A stretch of 64,000 nt of DNA from Bradyrhizobium diazoefficiens (GCF_018131185.1 NZ_JAFCJE010000001.1:400001-464000), one strand, 5' to 3'. Positions 31,894 to 40,556 are shown, numbered from the stretch's first letter. The notes: generated by a model from the letters alone, not told the origin. Translations and numbers: made by a program.

Positions 31894-33039
31894 ATGACCT
31901 CAGGCGAATCCTTCTATGGCGGCATTCCCGTCTTCCGCGGCTTCACCAGCCTGATGGACCCTGCGCTCTATGCGCCGCTGCCGGACGATTGGAGCATCGG
32001 CGTTGCCGACATCGTCGATTCCACCAAGGCCATCGCGGCGCAGCGCTACAAGGCGGTCAACATGGCCGGCGCGGCCGTGATCGCGGCGGTGACGAACGCG
32101 CTCGCGGGGCGCGAATTCCCCTTCGTGTTCGGCGGCGACGGCGCCAGCTTTGCGGTTGCGCCTCACGATGCCGAACTGGCTCGCGACGCGCTGGCTGCAA
32201 CTGCGACATGGGTGCGGGAGGATCTCGATCTGGAGATGCGGGTGGCCCTGGTGCCGGTCAGCGCCATCCGCGCACAAGGCCTCGATGTGCGCGTGGCACG
32301 CTTCGGTCCCTCGGCGAACCTGTCCTATGCGATGTTCTCCGGCGGCGGCCTCGCCTGGGCCGATGTTGCGATGAAGCGCGGGGAGTTTGCCGTTCCCGAA
32401 GCGCCGGCGGGCACGCAGCCGGATCTCTCCGGTCTGTCCTGCCGCTTCGAGGTGATACCGGCCTCACGTGGCCTGATCCTGTCGGTTCTGGTGATGCCCG
32501 CTCGCGGGGGTGATCCGAATGCCTTCCGCAAGGTGATCGAGGACATCATCCATCTCGTCGAACGCAGCCCGGATGGTGCGCGCCCGGTGCCGCCGCAAGG
32601 GCCACCGTTGAAATGGCCGCCGCAGGGGCTGGACTTCGAGGCCCGCACAAGGCGCGGTGGTCCGCTGCTCGCGCGCCGCGCCAGCGTGCTGGCCTATACG
32701 CTGTTCGTTTATCTCGTCATGCGCTTCGACCTTAACGTCGGCGGCTTCGTGGCAAACGTCTACAGGCGTCAGGTGGTCGAGAACTCGGACTTCAGGAAGT
32801 ATGATGACGGCCTGCGCATGATCCTTGACTGTACGCCGGAGCTCGAACGCGCGTTGAGCGATCGCCTCGCGACCGCCGCGGGCGAGGGCGTCGTGCGTTA
32901 CGGCCTCCATCGGCAGGATGCTGCGATGATGACATGCTTCACCCCGTCGGTCCTGCGCAGCGATCACGTGCACTTCATAGACGGTGCGCGAGGCGGCTAC
33001 GCCTCGGCGGCAACCGCGCTGAAGGCAATGATGGCGTGA
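31894..33039 (+). CDS. DUF3095 protein with nucleotide-cyclase-like core
   Basis: The 381-residue protein matches the DUF3095 family. Its N-terminal half has ADIVDSTKAIAAQRYKAVNMAGAAVIAAV and FVFGGDGASFAV, which look like the metal-binding Asp and the GGDxxx turn of class III nucleotidyl cyclases. The C-terminal half (FRKYDDGLRMILDCTPELERALSDRL) is specific to the family. No signal peptide or membrane span is seen. Substrate and product are unknown, so cyclase activity is only an inference from the fold-like motifs. Confidence 0.85.
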   Translation: MTSGESFYGGIPVFRGFTSLMDPALYAPLPDDWSIGVADIVDSTKAIAAQRYKAVNMAGAAVIAAVTNALAGREFPFVFGGDGASFAVAPHDAELARDALAATATWVREDLDLEMRVALVPVSAIRAQGLDVRVARFGPSANLSYAMFSGGGLAWADVAMKRGEFAVPEAPAGTQPDLSGLSCRFEVIPASRGLILSVLVMPARGGDPNAFRKVIEDIIHLVERSPDGARPVPPQGPPLKWPPQGLDFEARTRRGGPLLARRASVLAYTLFVYLVMRFDLNVGGFVANVYRRQVVENSDFRKYDDGLRMILDCTPELERALSDRLATAAGEGVVRYGLHRQDAAMMTCFTPSVLRSDHVHFIDGARGGYASAATALKAMMA

Positions 33040-33043
33040 GGTG

Positions 33044-33478
33044 TCAGCGCCCGGCGCGAGTCCAGGTCTCGCCGCCGCAGAGCGCGCCGACGCAGCCTTC
33101 GACCCGTAGCGAATCCACCGACGTTACGGTGACGCTGCTGGCATAGCTACTGCCATCGTCGGCGTTGTAGATCTGGCCCGACCATTTGTTCTGGCCTGAC
33201 GGCTGCATGGCACTGAACAATGGCAGGCCGATCATCGGACGCCTGGCGAGCGCGGGATTGGGATTCTTGCTGTCGGTGGCGGGCTGGCCGGTGGCGGTGT
33301 CGTAGGGTTCGCGCAGCCAGACGATGTGGCCACAGATGCCGTCGCCGCACTTGCTGATCTTGACGCGCGCATCACCCGCCTGGGTGAGCCAGGTCCCGTC
33401 GGCGCTCTGCGCACGCGCGGCAGATGCGCCAAGCAGCGCGGCGATGAGGACGATGAGAGCAGAGAATCTGGAAGTCAT
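33044..33478 (-). CDS. DUF2147 secreted protein
   Basis: The 144-residue protein begins with a signal peptide (MTSRFSALIVLIAALLGASAARAQ). A DUF2147 domain follows, with DGTWLTQAGDARVKISKCGDGICGHIVWLREPYD, NPALARRPMIGLPLF and WSGQIYNADDGSSYASSVTV. The family is periplasmic and of unknown role, often in envelope or stress contexts. An in-frame ATG 24 codons upstream would bury the signal peptide. It is convergent with DUF3095, only four bases apart. Confidence 0.85.
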   Translation of the reverse strand: MTSRFSALIVLIAALLGASAARAQSADGTWLTQAGDARVKISKCGDGICGHIVWLREPYDTATGQPATDSKNPNPALARRPMIGLPLFSAMQPSGQNKWSGQIYNADDGSSYASSVTVTSVDSLRVEGCVGALCGGETWTRAGR

Positions 33479-33586
33479 GGAGAGAGGTTCCGAAAAATGG
33501 AGCGCCTCCATGGCAGGCCGGCGGGATAGTGCAACGCTGGCCGGAATCACATTCCTGCGTTTATTCGTCCGCTCACTTGGCTGCGC

Positions 33587-34972
33587 TCATTTGCCCCAGC
33601 GCGCGACGGCCACCGAGGCCGCAGTCGACAGGCCAAACACGACCATGGCACCGCCGGCCAGCGCGAACAACGTCCAGGCCGGCGCCTGCGCCATCATCAG
33701 GCCGATGCCGCCGATCGCAACGATCAGAAGCCGCGCGGTAGAGGCCAGCACCGGCCCACCGACACGCGTCGCGCCTTGCGAGGAGAAGTAGAGCGACACA
33801 CCTATGCCGAAGAACACGAAGGCCGGGCCGGCCCAATGGAAATAGCTGTAGGCGGCGGCGGTGACGGCGGGATCCCGCGTAAAGAGCGTGACCCACAGCG
33901 AGGGATAGATCGCGATGACGAGCCCGATCAGGCCAACCGTAAGTCCGGAGGCCGCAGCTGCAGTCCAGGCCACGCGTCGCGCGCGCTTCACATGTCCCGC
34001 GCCCATCGCCACGCCGACCATCGGCACCGAGGCGATGCCAAAGGCGAAGGTGATCGGGATCAGCAGAAATTCCAGCCGCGAGCCGATGCCGTAGCCTGCC
34101 AGCATCTCGGTGCCGAAGGTGGCGAGGATCTTCGTGAAGATCAGAATGGTGAGCACGGTCTGCAGCGGCGACAGACAGGCCACCGCGCCCACCTTGAGAA
34201 TGTCCAGGAACATCGCGCGCTCGAAATGAAACGCGCGAAGGTTCAGCGGCAGTCGGCTGCGGCCGGAGGCGAGATACCAGAGGAGGAAGATCGCGGCGAA
34301 GCTGAACGCGATCAACTGGCCGCTCGCGACGCCGGGCATGCCGAACTGCTTCACGCCGAACAGACCGAGCCCCAGCGTGCCGCCGAGCGCGATCTGGAGC
34401 ACGCCCGCCGCGATCAACGTTATCGAGGGAATGCGCATATCGCCGGTGCCGCGGATCACCGAGGCCAGCGTGTTGACGAGCCAGATCGCGACCGCACCGG
34501 AAAACAGCACCTGCGAATAGCCGCAGGCTTCCTCGAGCACGTGATCGCGTCCGCCGAGCAGCGCGAACAACGAGCGGCCGAAGACGAGCATCATCACCGT
34601 GAAGAACAGTCCGCCGCAGAGGCCGATGATGGCGGCATGCAGCGCCAGCGTCGCTGCGCGGTCCCGATCGCCTGCGCCGAGCGCGCGGCTGATCGCGGAG
34701 GAGACGCCGCCGCCCATCGCGCCCGCGCTCATCATCTGCGTCAGCATCGCGAACGGAAACACCAGCGCGATCGCGGCGAGCGGAACGGTGCCGAGCCGGC
34801 CGATATAGGAGGTCTCGGCGATCGAAACCAGCGTGCTGCCGACCATCGCGACCATGTTGGGAATCGCGAGCCGCAGCAACGTGGGCAGGATGGGCGCCGT
34901 CAGCAGGCTGGCGATGGAGGAGGCGACCGGGGCACGCGGCGGGGCGGCGTCTAGGGTGGCGTCGATCGTCAT
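33587..34972 (-). CDS. MATE-family multidrug/toxin exporter
   Basis: The 461-residue inner-membrane protein has about twelve hydrophobic segments in two related halves, starting LLRLAIPNMVAMVGSTLVSIAETSYIGRLGTVPLAAI. The second half opens with DILKVGAVACLSPLQTVLTILIF. It uses Na+ or H+ gradients to export organic cations or flavonoid-like compounds. It stands alone; a GNAT gene lies 83 bp upstream on the same strand. The drug spectrum cannot be inferred. Confidence 0.93.
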   Translation of the reverse strand: MTIDATLDAAPPRAPVASSIASLLTAPILPTLLRLAIPNMVAMVGSTLVSIAETSYIGRLGTVPLAAIALVFPFAMLTQMMSAGAMGGGVSSAISRALGAGDRDRAATLALHAAIIGLCGGLFFTVMMLVFGRSLFALLGGRDHVLEEACGYSQVLFSGAVAIWLVNTLASVIRGTGDMRIPSITLIAAGVLQIALGGTLGLGLFGVKQFGMPGVASGQLIAFSFAAIFLLWYLASGRSRLPLNLRAFHFERAMFLDILKVGAVACLSPLQTVLTILIFTKILATFGTEMLAGYGIGSRLEFLLIPITFAFGIASVPMVGVAMGAGHVKRARRVAWTAAAASGLTVGLIGLVIAIYPSLWVTLFTRDPAVTAAAYSYFHWAGPAFVFFGIGVSLYFSSQGATRVGGPVLASTARLLIVAIGGIGLMMAQAPAWTLFALAGGAMVVFGLSTAASVAVARWGK

Positions 34973-35055
34973 GTGTCACCGGACGGAATTTAGATGATGA
35001 TCGACATGTTATAGGGGCAGGCAGGACCCGGCGGCAGCCTCACCTCACGCAGGGG

Positions 35056-35583
35056 TCACCACGGCAAGCCGCATAGGTCGATGGTGCCCAAGGTCGGCGC
35101 CCGGACGATGTTGAAGACATAGGGTGCCATGTGGGTGAACCGGATCCGCCCCTCCGGCTGCTCGCAATAGACCTCGCCCTCGAATGGCAGCCAGCTCCGG
35201 GCCGCGTAGAACGCGGCGTTGTGCGGCTCGCAGAACAACAGTGCGAACCGGACCGCCTCATTCGCGCGCATGGTGTGCACAGCCGCGTCGATCGCCAGGG
35301 TCGCGTAGCCGCGGCCACGCCGGTCTTCGCGGGTGCAGACCCCGCCGATGCCGCCGATATGCGTCTTCTGTCCGTTCCAGGTGACGGTCCGGAAGTAGAT
35401 GCCGACATGACAGACGAGGCCGTCCTCGGGCGTCTCGATCAGCACGCGCAGATCGGCATTGGCCCATTTGACGTGAGCCCAGGGCTTGTCGGCGACCAGA
35501 TGCGGTGCCCAAATTGCCTGATGCAGTGGCTCCGCGATCGGCCAAGAGGCATCGCCGTTCAGGATGTCGATCTCGACGCTCAT
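35056..35583 (-). CDS. GNAT-family N-acetyltransferase
   Basis: The 175-residue acetyltransferase has the acetyl-CoA loop REDRRGRGYATLAI and the late NAAFYAARSWLPFEGEVY segment. The N-terminal ILNGDASWPIAEPLHQAIWAP resembles aminoglycoside 2'-N-acetyltransferase-type GNATs, but resistance is only one option. It is divergent from sodB, with 244 bp between that contain the sodB promoter. Confidence 0.82.
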   Translation of the reverse strand: MSVEIDILNGDASWPIAEPLHQAIWAPHLVADKPWAHVKWANADLRVLIETPEDGLVCHVGIYFRTVTWNGQKTHIGGIGGVCTREDRRGRGYATLAIDAAVHTMRANEAVRFALLFCEPHNAAFYAARSWLPFEGEVYCEQPEGRIRFTHMAPYVFNIVRAPTLGTIDLCGLPW

Positions 35584-35766
35584 CGCTCCGTCTCTCGCAT
35601 GTTCGGTTCGCGGTGCATTCGTTCTGTCATAACCGCTTCAAAGGCAATGATATTTTGCGGCGATCGGCCAACCCTGGGCGATCGTCCGCCGCCCGCGCCG
35701 ATTTTTGCAATCGTGCCAAGCGGCCGCATCACGCGTTTTGGCAAATTGTCGGTATTTAACGGCCAC

Positions 35767-35792
35767 GGAACCTTCTATAAGGGGTGACCGTT
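35767..35792 (+). promoter_or_regulatory. EcfG-type promoter of sodB
   Basis: GGAAC (35767-35771), 17 bases, then CGTT (35789-35792) is a perfect general-stress promoter 35 bases before the sodB start codon. The leader would be about 28 bases. Confidence 0.8.
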
Positions 35793-35827
35793 AGAACTCG
35801 TTCCCCCATCAGTCGCGGACAACACCC

Positions 35828-36424
35828 ATGACCTTTACGCTGCCCCCACTCCCTTACGCCTATGACGCCCTCGGCCAGTTCATGTCGAAGGAGACGCTGG
35901 AATTCCACCACGACAAGCATCATCAGGCCTACGTCACCAACGGCAACAACGCGCTCAAGGGGACCGAATGGGAAGGCAAATCCCTTGAAGAGATCGTCAA
36001 GGGCTCGTTCGGCAAGAACCCCGCGGTGTTCAACAATGCCGGCCAGCACTACAACCACATCCACTTCTGGAGCTGGATGAAGCCCAATGGCGGCGGCACC
36101 AAGCTGCCGGGCAAGATCGAGAAGAAGATCAACGAGGACCTCGGCGGCTTCGAGAAGTTCAAGACCGACTTCCAGGCGGCCGGCGTCGGCCAGTTCGGCT
36201 CCGGCTGGTGCTGGCTCCAGGTCAAGAACGGCAAGCTCGAGATCTCCAAGACCCCGAACGGCGAGAATCCGCTGGTTCACGGCGCCACCCCGATCCTGGG
36301 CTGTGACGTCTGGGAGCACTCCTACTACATCGACTATCGCAACCGCCGTCCCGACTATCTCAAGGCGTTCGTCGAGAACCTCGTGAACTGGGAATACGTC
36401 GAGTCCCTGCTCGAGAAGACTTGA
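35828..36424 (+). CDS. sodB: superoxide dismutase, Fe/Mn family
   Basis: The 198-residue enzyme converts superoxide to peroxide and oxygen. Metal ligands are His27 (LEFHHDKHH), the His in NNAGQHYNHIHFW, and Asp and His in GCDVWEHSYYIDY. FGSGWCWL is the signature block. Lack of a signal peptide puts it in the cytosol. The family contains Fe, Mn and cambialistic members; the GVGQFGSGW form suits Fe-type but does not settle the metal. A consensus EcfG promoter upstream places it in the general stress response, and a hairpin at 36534 ends it. Confidence 0.96.
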   Translation: MTFTLPPLPYAYDALGQFMSKETLEFHHDKHHQAYVTNGNNALKGTEWEGKSLEEIVKGSFGKNPAVFNNAGQHYNHIHFWSWMKPNGGGTKLPGKIEKKINEDLGGFEKFKTDFQAAGVGQFGSGWCWLQVKNGKLEISKTPNGENPLVHGATPILGCDVWEHSYYIDYRNRRPDYLKAFVENLVNWEYVESLLEKT

Positions 36425-36432
36425 GCTTCTCG

Positions 36433-36520
36433 GTCATTCCGGGCCGCCCGCAGGGCGAACCCGGAATCCAGAGGTTGTGGCGCGAGATTCCGGGTTCGGC
36501 TTCGCCGCCCCCGGAATGAC
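36433..36520. repeat. REP-type intergenic repeat, copy 5
   Basis: Starts GTCATTCCGGGCC and ends CCCCGGAATGAC with inner GAACCCGGAATC / GATTCCGGGTTC. It lies between the sodB stop and its terminator. Confidence 0.88.
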
Positions 36521-36533
36521 AAGAATAGCGAAA

Positions 36534-36560
36534 GGCGGTCGCATGTGCGGCCGCCTTTTT
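36534..36560 (+). terminator. rho-independent terminator of sodB
   Basis: GGCGGTCGCA (36534-36543) pairs with TGCGGCCGCC (36546-36555) with one G-T pair, followed by TTTTT. The REP element stands between the coding region and this stem. Confidence 0.85.
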
Positions 36561-36674
36561 GCTGTTTGGAAAGCCCTGCGCGGCGCGCGCATGGGTCTGC
36601 CGTCCTATCGTTTGCATCCGGGGAACACCGCCCTTAATCAGAACGTGCATCACCCTCGAGCCGACCGGCACCCG

Positions 36675-37286
36675 TTGTCAGAATCTTCCCCGAAGAACCC
36701 GGCGCCCGCCGAGGACGCGGAGTCCGAGCCGCGGCCGGGACGAGTCCGCAAGCCGATCGGTTGGTCGACCATCATCATTGCCGTGCTGGTGGCGGTGAGC
36801 GCGGCACTTGTCTGGCGCCGCGACGGCACCGACGGCGTTCTCGACATCCTGACCCATGACCTCTCGCTGTTCTCAGGCATCCTGCCGCGCGTGCTGGCCG
36901 GTTGCCTGCTCGGGGCTTTCATCTCGGAAATCCTGCCGCACGAAAAAGTGTCACGCTCGCTCGGGCCGAAGTCCGGCCTGATGGGTCTCCTGATCGGGAC
37001 CGCCTTCGGCGCGATCCTGCCCGGCGGTCCCTTCACCGCTTATCCGGTGGCGAGCGCGCTGCTCGCAGTCGGTGCCGATTTCGGAGCCACCATCGCCATG
37101 GTCGTAAGCTGGACCCTGATCGGCTATGGCCGGGCGGTGGCCTGGGAGATCCCGATCATGGGCACCGATTTCACGCTGTGGCGGATCCTCATCTCGCTGC
37201 CGCTCCCGGTGCTCGCAGGCGCCCTCGGCCGCTTCGTCTATGTCCGGCTCAATCCCAAGCCCGAGCGGAAGGACGAGGAGACGTGA
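36675..37286 (+). CDS. permease half-protein A (PF03773-like)
   Basis: The roughly 203-residue membrane protein has an acidic, Pro-rich N-terminus (SESSPKNPAPAEDAESEPRPGRVRKP) and four or five hydrophobic segments with FGAILPGGPFTAYPVASALL. It resembles one half of the YraQ/ArsP-type permease family, which moves small oxyanions or organoarsenicals. I use the TTG at 36675; an ATG at 36591 is in frame but lacks a ribosome site. Its stop overlaps the start of the second half (GTGA), so the two halves probably form one heterodimeric transporter. Confidence 0.75.
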   Translation: MSESSPKNPAPAEDAESEPRPGRVRKPIGWSTIIIAVLVAVSAALVWRRDGTDGVLDILTHDLSLFSGILPRVLAGCLLGAFISEILPHEKVSRSLGPKSGLMGLLIGTAFGAILPGGPFTAYPVASALLAVGADFGATIAMVVSWTLIGYGRAVAWEIPIMGTDFTLWRILISLPLPVLAGALGRFVYVRLNPKPERKDEET

Positions 37287-37783
37287 GTGCGTCCCTCCTG
37301 ATCGATATCCTGCTGTGGGGCTCGGTCTTCGGCGTCGGCCTGATCGCCTTCCGCCGTGGCCCGGCCGTGTTCAAGGCCTCGCTGCGTGAAGGCTCGATGG
37401 ATTTCGTCAACATCGTGCCGCGGATCGCGCTCGGTGTGATCGGCTCCGGCTATATCGCCGCCATCATTCCGCAGGAGGTGATCACCGGCTGGCTTGGGCC
37501 GGACAGCGGCTGGCTTGGCGTTGCGACCGCCGTGGTCGCCGGCGCGGCGACGCCCGGCGGGCCCGTGGTCGGCTTCTCCATCGGCACGGTTGCGCTGAAG
37601 TCGGGCGGCGGGATGCCGCAGGTGGTCGCCTATGTCGTCGCCTGGGCCCTGTTTGCCTTCCAGCGCGTGATCCTGTGGGAAATCCCGTTCATGCCGGCCC
37701 GTTTCGTCGGGTTCCGCTGTGCCGTCTCGGTGCCGTTTCCCTTCGTGGCGGCCGCCATCGCCATGGTGATCGGCAAGCCCTGA
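37283..37783 (+). CDS. permease half-protein B (PF03773-like)
   Basis: The 166-residue partner starts at a GTG that shares four bases with the upstream stop. GSGYIAAIIPQEVITGWLGPDSGWLGVATAVVAGAATPGGPVVGFSIGTVALKSGG repeats the ATPGGP/ILPGGP motif of half A, showing that the two are related and face each other as inverted or parallel repeats. The Zur box of the zinc operon begins 17 bases after its stop, so it may be independent of zinc. Cargo unknown. Confidence 0.78.
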   Translation: MSASLLIDILLWGSVFGVGLIAFRRGPAVFKASLREGSMDFVNIVPRIALGVIGSGYIAAIIPQEVITGWLGPDSGWLGVATAVVAGAATPGGPVVGFSIGTVALKSGGGMPQVVAYVVAWALFAFQRVILWEIPFMPARFVGFRCAVSVPFPFVAAAIAMVIGKP

Positions 37784-37800
37784 GCCGCCGTGGACAGGGG

Positions 37801-37820
37801 TAATGTTATAATATAACGTC
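37801..37820 (+). promoter_or_regulatory. Zur box overlapping a TATAAT element
   Basis: The core GTTATAATATAAC (37805-37817) is a perfect odd-length palindrome of the Zur type and contains TATAAT (37807-37812). It ends 6-8 bases before the start codon at 37826. Zinc-bound Zur would cover the -10 region directly. Confidence 0.85.
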
Positions 37821-37825
37821 CAGCC

Positions 37826-38056
37826 ATGGTTCCCGCCGCGTCCCACGCCCATCGTCACGACCATGCTCACAGCCATTCACATGCGCACGGGCATGGACAC
37901 GACCATACCCACGCCCATGTCCACTATGCGGCCTCGCCACATCCTGCCCAGGCGGCGCCCTGGTCGATTCTGCGCATGACCATGGCCGCGCGCCTTGCGG
38001 CTGCGCTCGCCGTCTGTGCCGTGCTCTGGGGCGTGGTCTTCCTGGCGATGAGGTGA
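37826..38056 (+). CDS. His-rich small membrane protein of the zinc operon
   Basis: The 76-residue protein opens with a His-rich run (MVPAASHAHRHDHAHSHSHA and on to HVH, about 16 His in the first 35 residues). One hydrophobic helix follows (AARLAAALAVCAVLWGVVFLAM). It could hold zinc at the inner membrane and hand it to the ZnuABC transporter, or sense it during translation. The Zur box lies almost against the ATG, so the mRNA would be leaderless or nearly so. Its stop overlaps znuC. I know no named family. Confidence 0.78.
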   Translation: MVPAASHAHRHDHAHSHSHAHGHGHDHTHAHVHYAASPHPAQAAPWSILRMTMAARLAAALAVCAVLWGVVFLAMR

Positions 38057-38814
38057 TCGTGGCACAGCTGGCATTCCGCAACGTCACGCTTGGTTACGAC
38101 CGGCACCCGGCCGTGCACCATCTCAACGGCGAGGTCGCGCGAGGTGCGCTGGTCGCCGTGATCGGCCCGAACGGCGCGGGCAAGTCGACCTTGCTGCGCG
38201 GCATCGTCGGCATCCTCAAGCCGCTCGACGGCAGCATCCATCTCGGCGGGCTCGATAGCAGGGACATCGCCTATCTGCCGCAGAGCGCGGAGATTGACCG
38301 CAGCTTTCCGATCTCGGTGTTCGATTTCGTCGGCACGGGGCTGTGGCGCGAGGCCGGCCTGTTCGGCGGCATCGGCAAGGCCGCCCGCGAAAAGATCCTC
38401 CGCGCGATCGCTTCCGTCGGGCTCAATGGTTTCGAGAACCGCCCGATCGGCACGCTCTCGGGGGGCCAGATGCAGCGCGTGCTGTTCGCGCGCGTGCTGC
38501 TGCAGGATGCTGCGCTCATTGTGCTCGACGAGCCCTTCAACGCCATTGACAGCAAGACCACGGCTGATCTGCTCGCGCTGGTGAAACGATGGCAAGGCGA
38601 GGGCCGGACCGTGCTCGCCGCGCTGCACGACATGGAGATGGTGCGTAACCATTTCAGCCAGACGCTGGTGCTGGCGCGTGGCCCCGTGGCATGGGGACCG
38701 ACGGCGGAGGTTTTGACGCCGGAGAACCTGCTGGTCGCGATGCGGATGTGCGAGGCCTTTGACGACAGCGCCGCGGCCTGTGCGGCTGACGATGCCCGTT
38801 CGCGGGCGGCTTGA
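38053..38814 (+). CDS. znuC: zinc ABC transporter ATP-binding protein
   Basis: The 253-residue ATPase has Walker A GPNGAGKST, Q-loop YLPQSAEIDRSFPISV, signature LSGGQMQR and Walker B LIVLDEPF. It powers uptake through ZnuB. The GTG at 38053 shares bases with the upstream stop; a GTG at 38059 with GAGG five bases upstream fits equally well. Cluster 9-family ATPases serve Zn or Mn, and the Zur box before the operon argues for zinc. Confidence 0.93.
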   Translation: MIVAQLAFRNVTLGYDRHPAVHHLNGEVARGALVAVIGPNGAGKSTLLRGIVGILKPLDGSIHLGGLDSRDIAYLPQSAEIDRSFPISVFDFVGTGLWREAGLFGGIGKAAREKILRAIASVGLNGFENRPIGTLSGGQMQRVLFARVLLQDAALIVLDEPFNAIDSKTTADLLALVKRWQGEGRTVLAALHDMEMVRNHFSQTLVLARGPVAWGPTAEVLTPENLLVAMRMCEAFDDSAAACAADDARSRAA

Positions 38815-38820
38815 TATCCG

Positions 38821-39690
38821 ATGCTCCATGACGCGCTGATCGGCCCGTTCACCGAATTCGAGTTCATGCGGCGCGCGCTTGCCGCCGTGATCGCCCTGTC
38901 GCTGGCCGGCGCGCCGATCGGCGTGTTCTTGATGCTGCGGCGGATGAGCCTCGTCGGCGACGCCATGGCGCATGCGATCCTGCCCGGCGCGGCGGTCGGC
39001 TTCCTGCTGTCCGGTCTCAATCTGTTTGCGATGACGGCGGGCGGCCTGATCGCCGGCTTTGCGGTGGCGATCCTCGCCGGCGTGGTTGCGCGCTCGACCG
39101 GGCTGAAGGAGGATGCTTCGCTCGCGACCTTCTACCTGGCCTCGCTGGCGCTCGGCGTCACCATTGTCTCGATCAAGGGCACCAACATCGATTTGCTGCA
39201 CGTGCTGTTCGGCAACATCCTCGCGATGGACGACCAGACGCTGCTGGTGGTGGCCTTCAACGCCACCGTGACGCTGCTGGTGCTCGCGGTGATTTACCGC
39301 CCCCTGGTGATCGAAAGCGTGGATCCCCTGTTCCTGCGGACCGTCAGCCGTGCCGGCGGACCTGCGCATCTCGCCTTCCTCGCGCTCGTCGTGATCAACC
39401 TCGTCAACGGCTTTCAGGCCCTCGGCACGCTGCTTGCGGTCGGGTTGATGATCCTGCCGGCTGGTATCGCGCGGTTCTGGTCGCGCGATCTGACCGGCAT
39501 GATCTGCATCGCTGTCGTTGCTGCCGCGGTCTCGGGCTATGCGGGCCTCGTGCTGTCGTTCCAGACCCGTGTGCCGTCGGGTCCCGCGGTCATTCTGGTG
39601 GCGACGGTGCTCTACATCGTCTCTGTCCTGTTCGGCCGCGTCGGCGGTATCGTCCGGCAATTGTTTCCCGGCCGGCATCTGGAAGCGTGA
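38821..39690 (+). CDS. znuB: zinc ABC transporter permease
   Basis: The 289-residue inner-membrane protein has about eight hydrophobic segments and the family motif LMLRRMSLVGDAMAHAILPGAAVGFLLSG. It forms the channel with znuC, which ends six bases upstream, and receives metal from the binding protein encoded immediately downstream. Confidence 0.93.
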   Translation: MLHDALIGPFTEFEFMRRALAAVIALSLAGAPIGVFLMLRRMSLVGDAMAHAILPGAAVGFLLSGLNLFAMTAGGLIAGFAVAILAGVVARSTGLKEDASLATFYLASLALGVTIVSIKGTNIDLLHVLFGNILAMDDQTLLVVAFNATVTLLVLAVIYRPLVIESVDPLFLRTVSRAGGPAHLAFLALVVINLVNGFQALGTLLAVGLMILPAGIARFWSRDLTGMICIAVVAAAVSGYAGLVLSFQTRVPSGPAVILVATVLYIVSVLFGRVGGIVRQLFPGRHLEA

Positions 39691-39692
39691 CG

Positions 39693-40556
39693 ATGCGGAT
39701 CATCCTGCTGTGTGCGCTGTTGCTGATCGCCTCGCCGCTCCAAGCCGCGGAGCGGCTCAACGTCGTCGCGAGCTTCTCGATCCTCGCCGATTTCGTCCGC
39801 AATGTCGGCGGTAACAGGATCAATCTGACCACGCTGGTCGGCGCCGACGGCGACGTCCACGTCTACACGCCGGCACCAGCCGATGCGAAGCGCGTTGCGC
39901 AGGCGAAGCTCGTCATCGTCAATGGGCTTGGGTTGGAGGGCTGGCTGCCGCGTCTCGTGCAGTCTTCCGGCAGCAAGGCGCGGGTCGTCACTGCAAGTGC
40001 CGGCATCGTGCCGCTGAAGCTCGGCTCGGCCGCAGATCCTCACGCCTGGCAGTCCGTCCCCAACGCCAAGGTCTACGTGACCGACATCGCCAATGCGCTC
40101 TCCGCGGCTGCCCCGGACGACGCGGATGTCTTCCGCGCTCAGGCAAAGGCCTATCTGGAAAGGCTCGACACGCTCGATCGTGAGATCCGGGAAGCGATCG
40201 CCAGAATCCCGCCGGAGCGGCGCAAGGTGATCTCCACCCATGACGCCTTCGGCTATTTTTCAGCCGAATATGGTATCCAATTCGTCGCCCCCCTGGGCGT
40301 CTCCACCGAAACCGAGCCCAGCGCGCGGGACATCGCTGCCATCATCGGCCAGATCAGGGCCCAGAGAATCCCGGCGGTATTTCTGGAGAATATCAGCGAC
40401 GACCGCCTGATCCGGCGGATCGCGGCGGAGACCGGCGCAAAGGTCGGCGGGACCCTGATTTCGGACAGTTTAACGGGCGAAAAGGGGCCGGCACCCACTT
40501 ACATTGACATGGTCAGGCACAATATAAAGGCCCTGACCAGCGCGCTTGACCAATAG
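39693..40556 (+). CDS. znuA: zinc/metal ABC transporter binding protein
   Basis: The 287-residue periplasmic protein starts with a signal peptide (MRIILLCALLLIASPLQAAE). Metal ligands of the cluster 9 family are visible: His in DGDVHVYTP, His in ADPHAWQS, His in STHDAFGYF and Asp in ISDSLTGEKG. It lacks the long His-rich loop common in ZnuA; the His-rich peptide at 37826 may replace it. An alternative GTG at 39687 overlaps znuB. Mn specificity cannot be excluded by sequence alone, but context favours zinc. Confidence 0.9.
   Translation: MRIILLCALLLIASPLQAAERLNVVASFSILADFVRNVGGNRINLTTLVGADGDVHVYTPAPADAKRVAQAKLVIVNGLGLEGWLPRLVQSSGSKARVVTASAGIVPLKLGSAADPHAWQSVPNAKVYVTDIANALSAAAPDDADVFRAQAKAYLERLDTLDREIREAIARIPPERRKVISTHDAFGYFSAEYGIQFVAPLGVSTETEPSARDIAAIIGQIRAQRIPAVFLENISDDRLIRRIAAETGAKVGGTLISDSLTGEKGPAPTYIDMVRHNIKALTSALDQ

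Noticed and set aside
37924-39678. 584-codon antisense frame across znuC and znuB
   Set aside because: Very Arg-, His- and Gln-rich shadow composition with no fold; the sense strand has unmistakable ABC transporter motifs.
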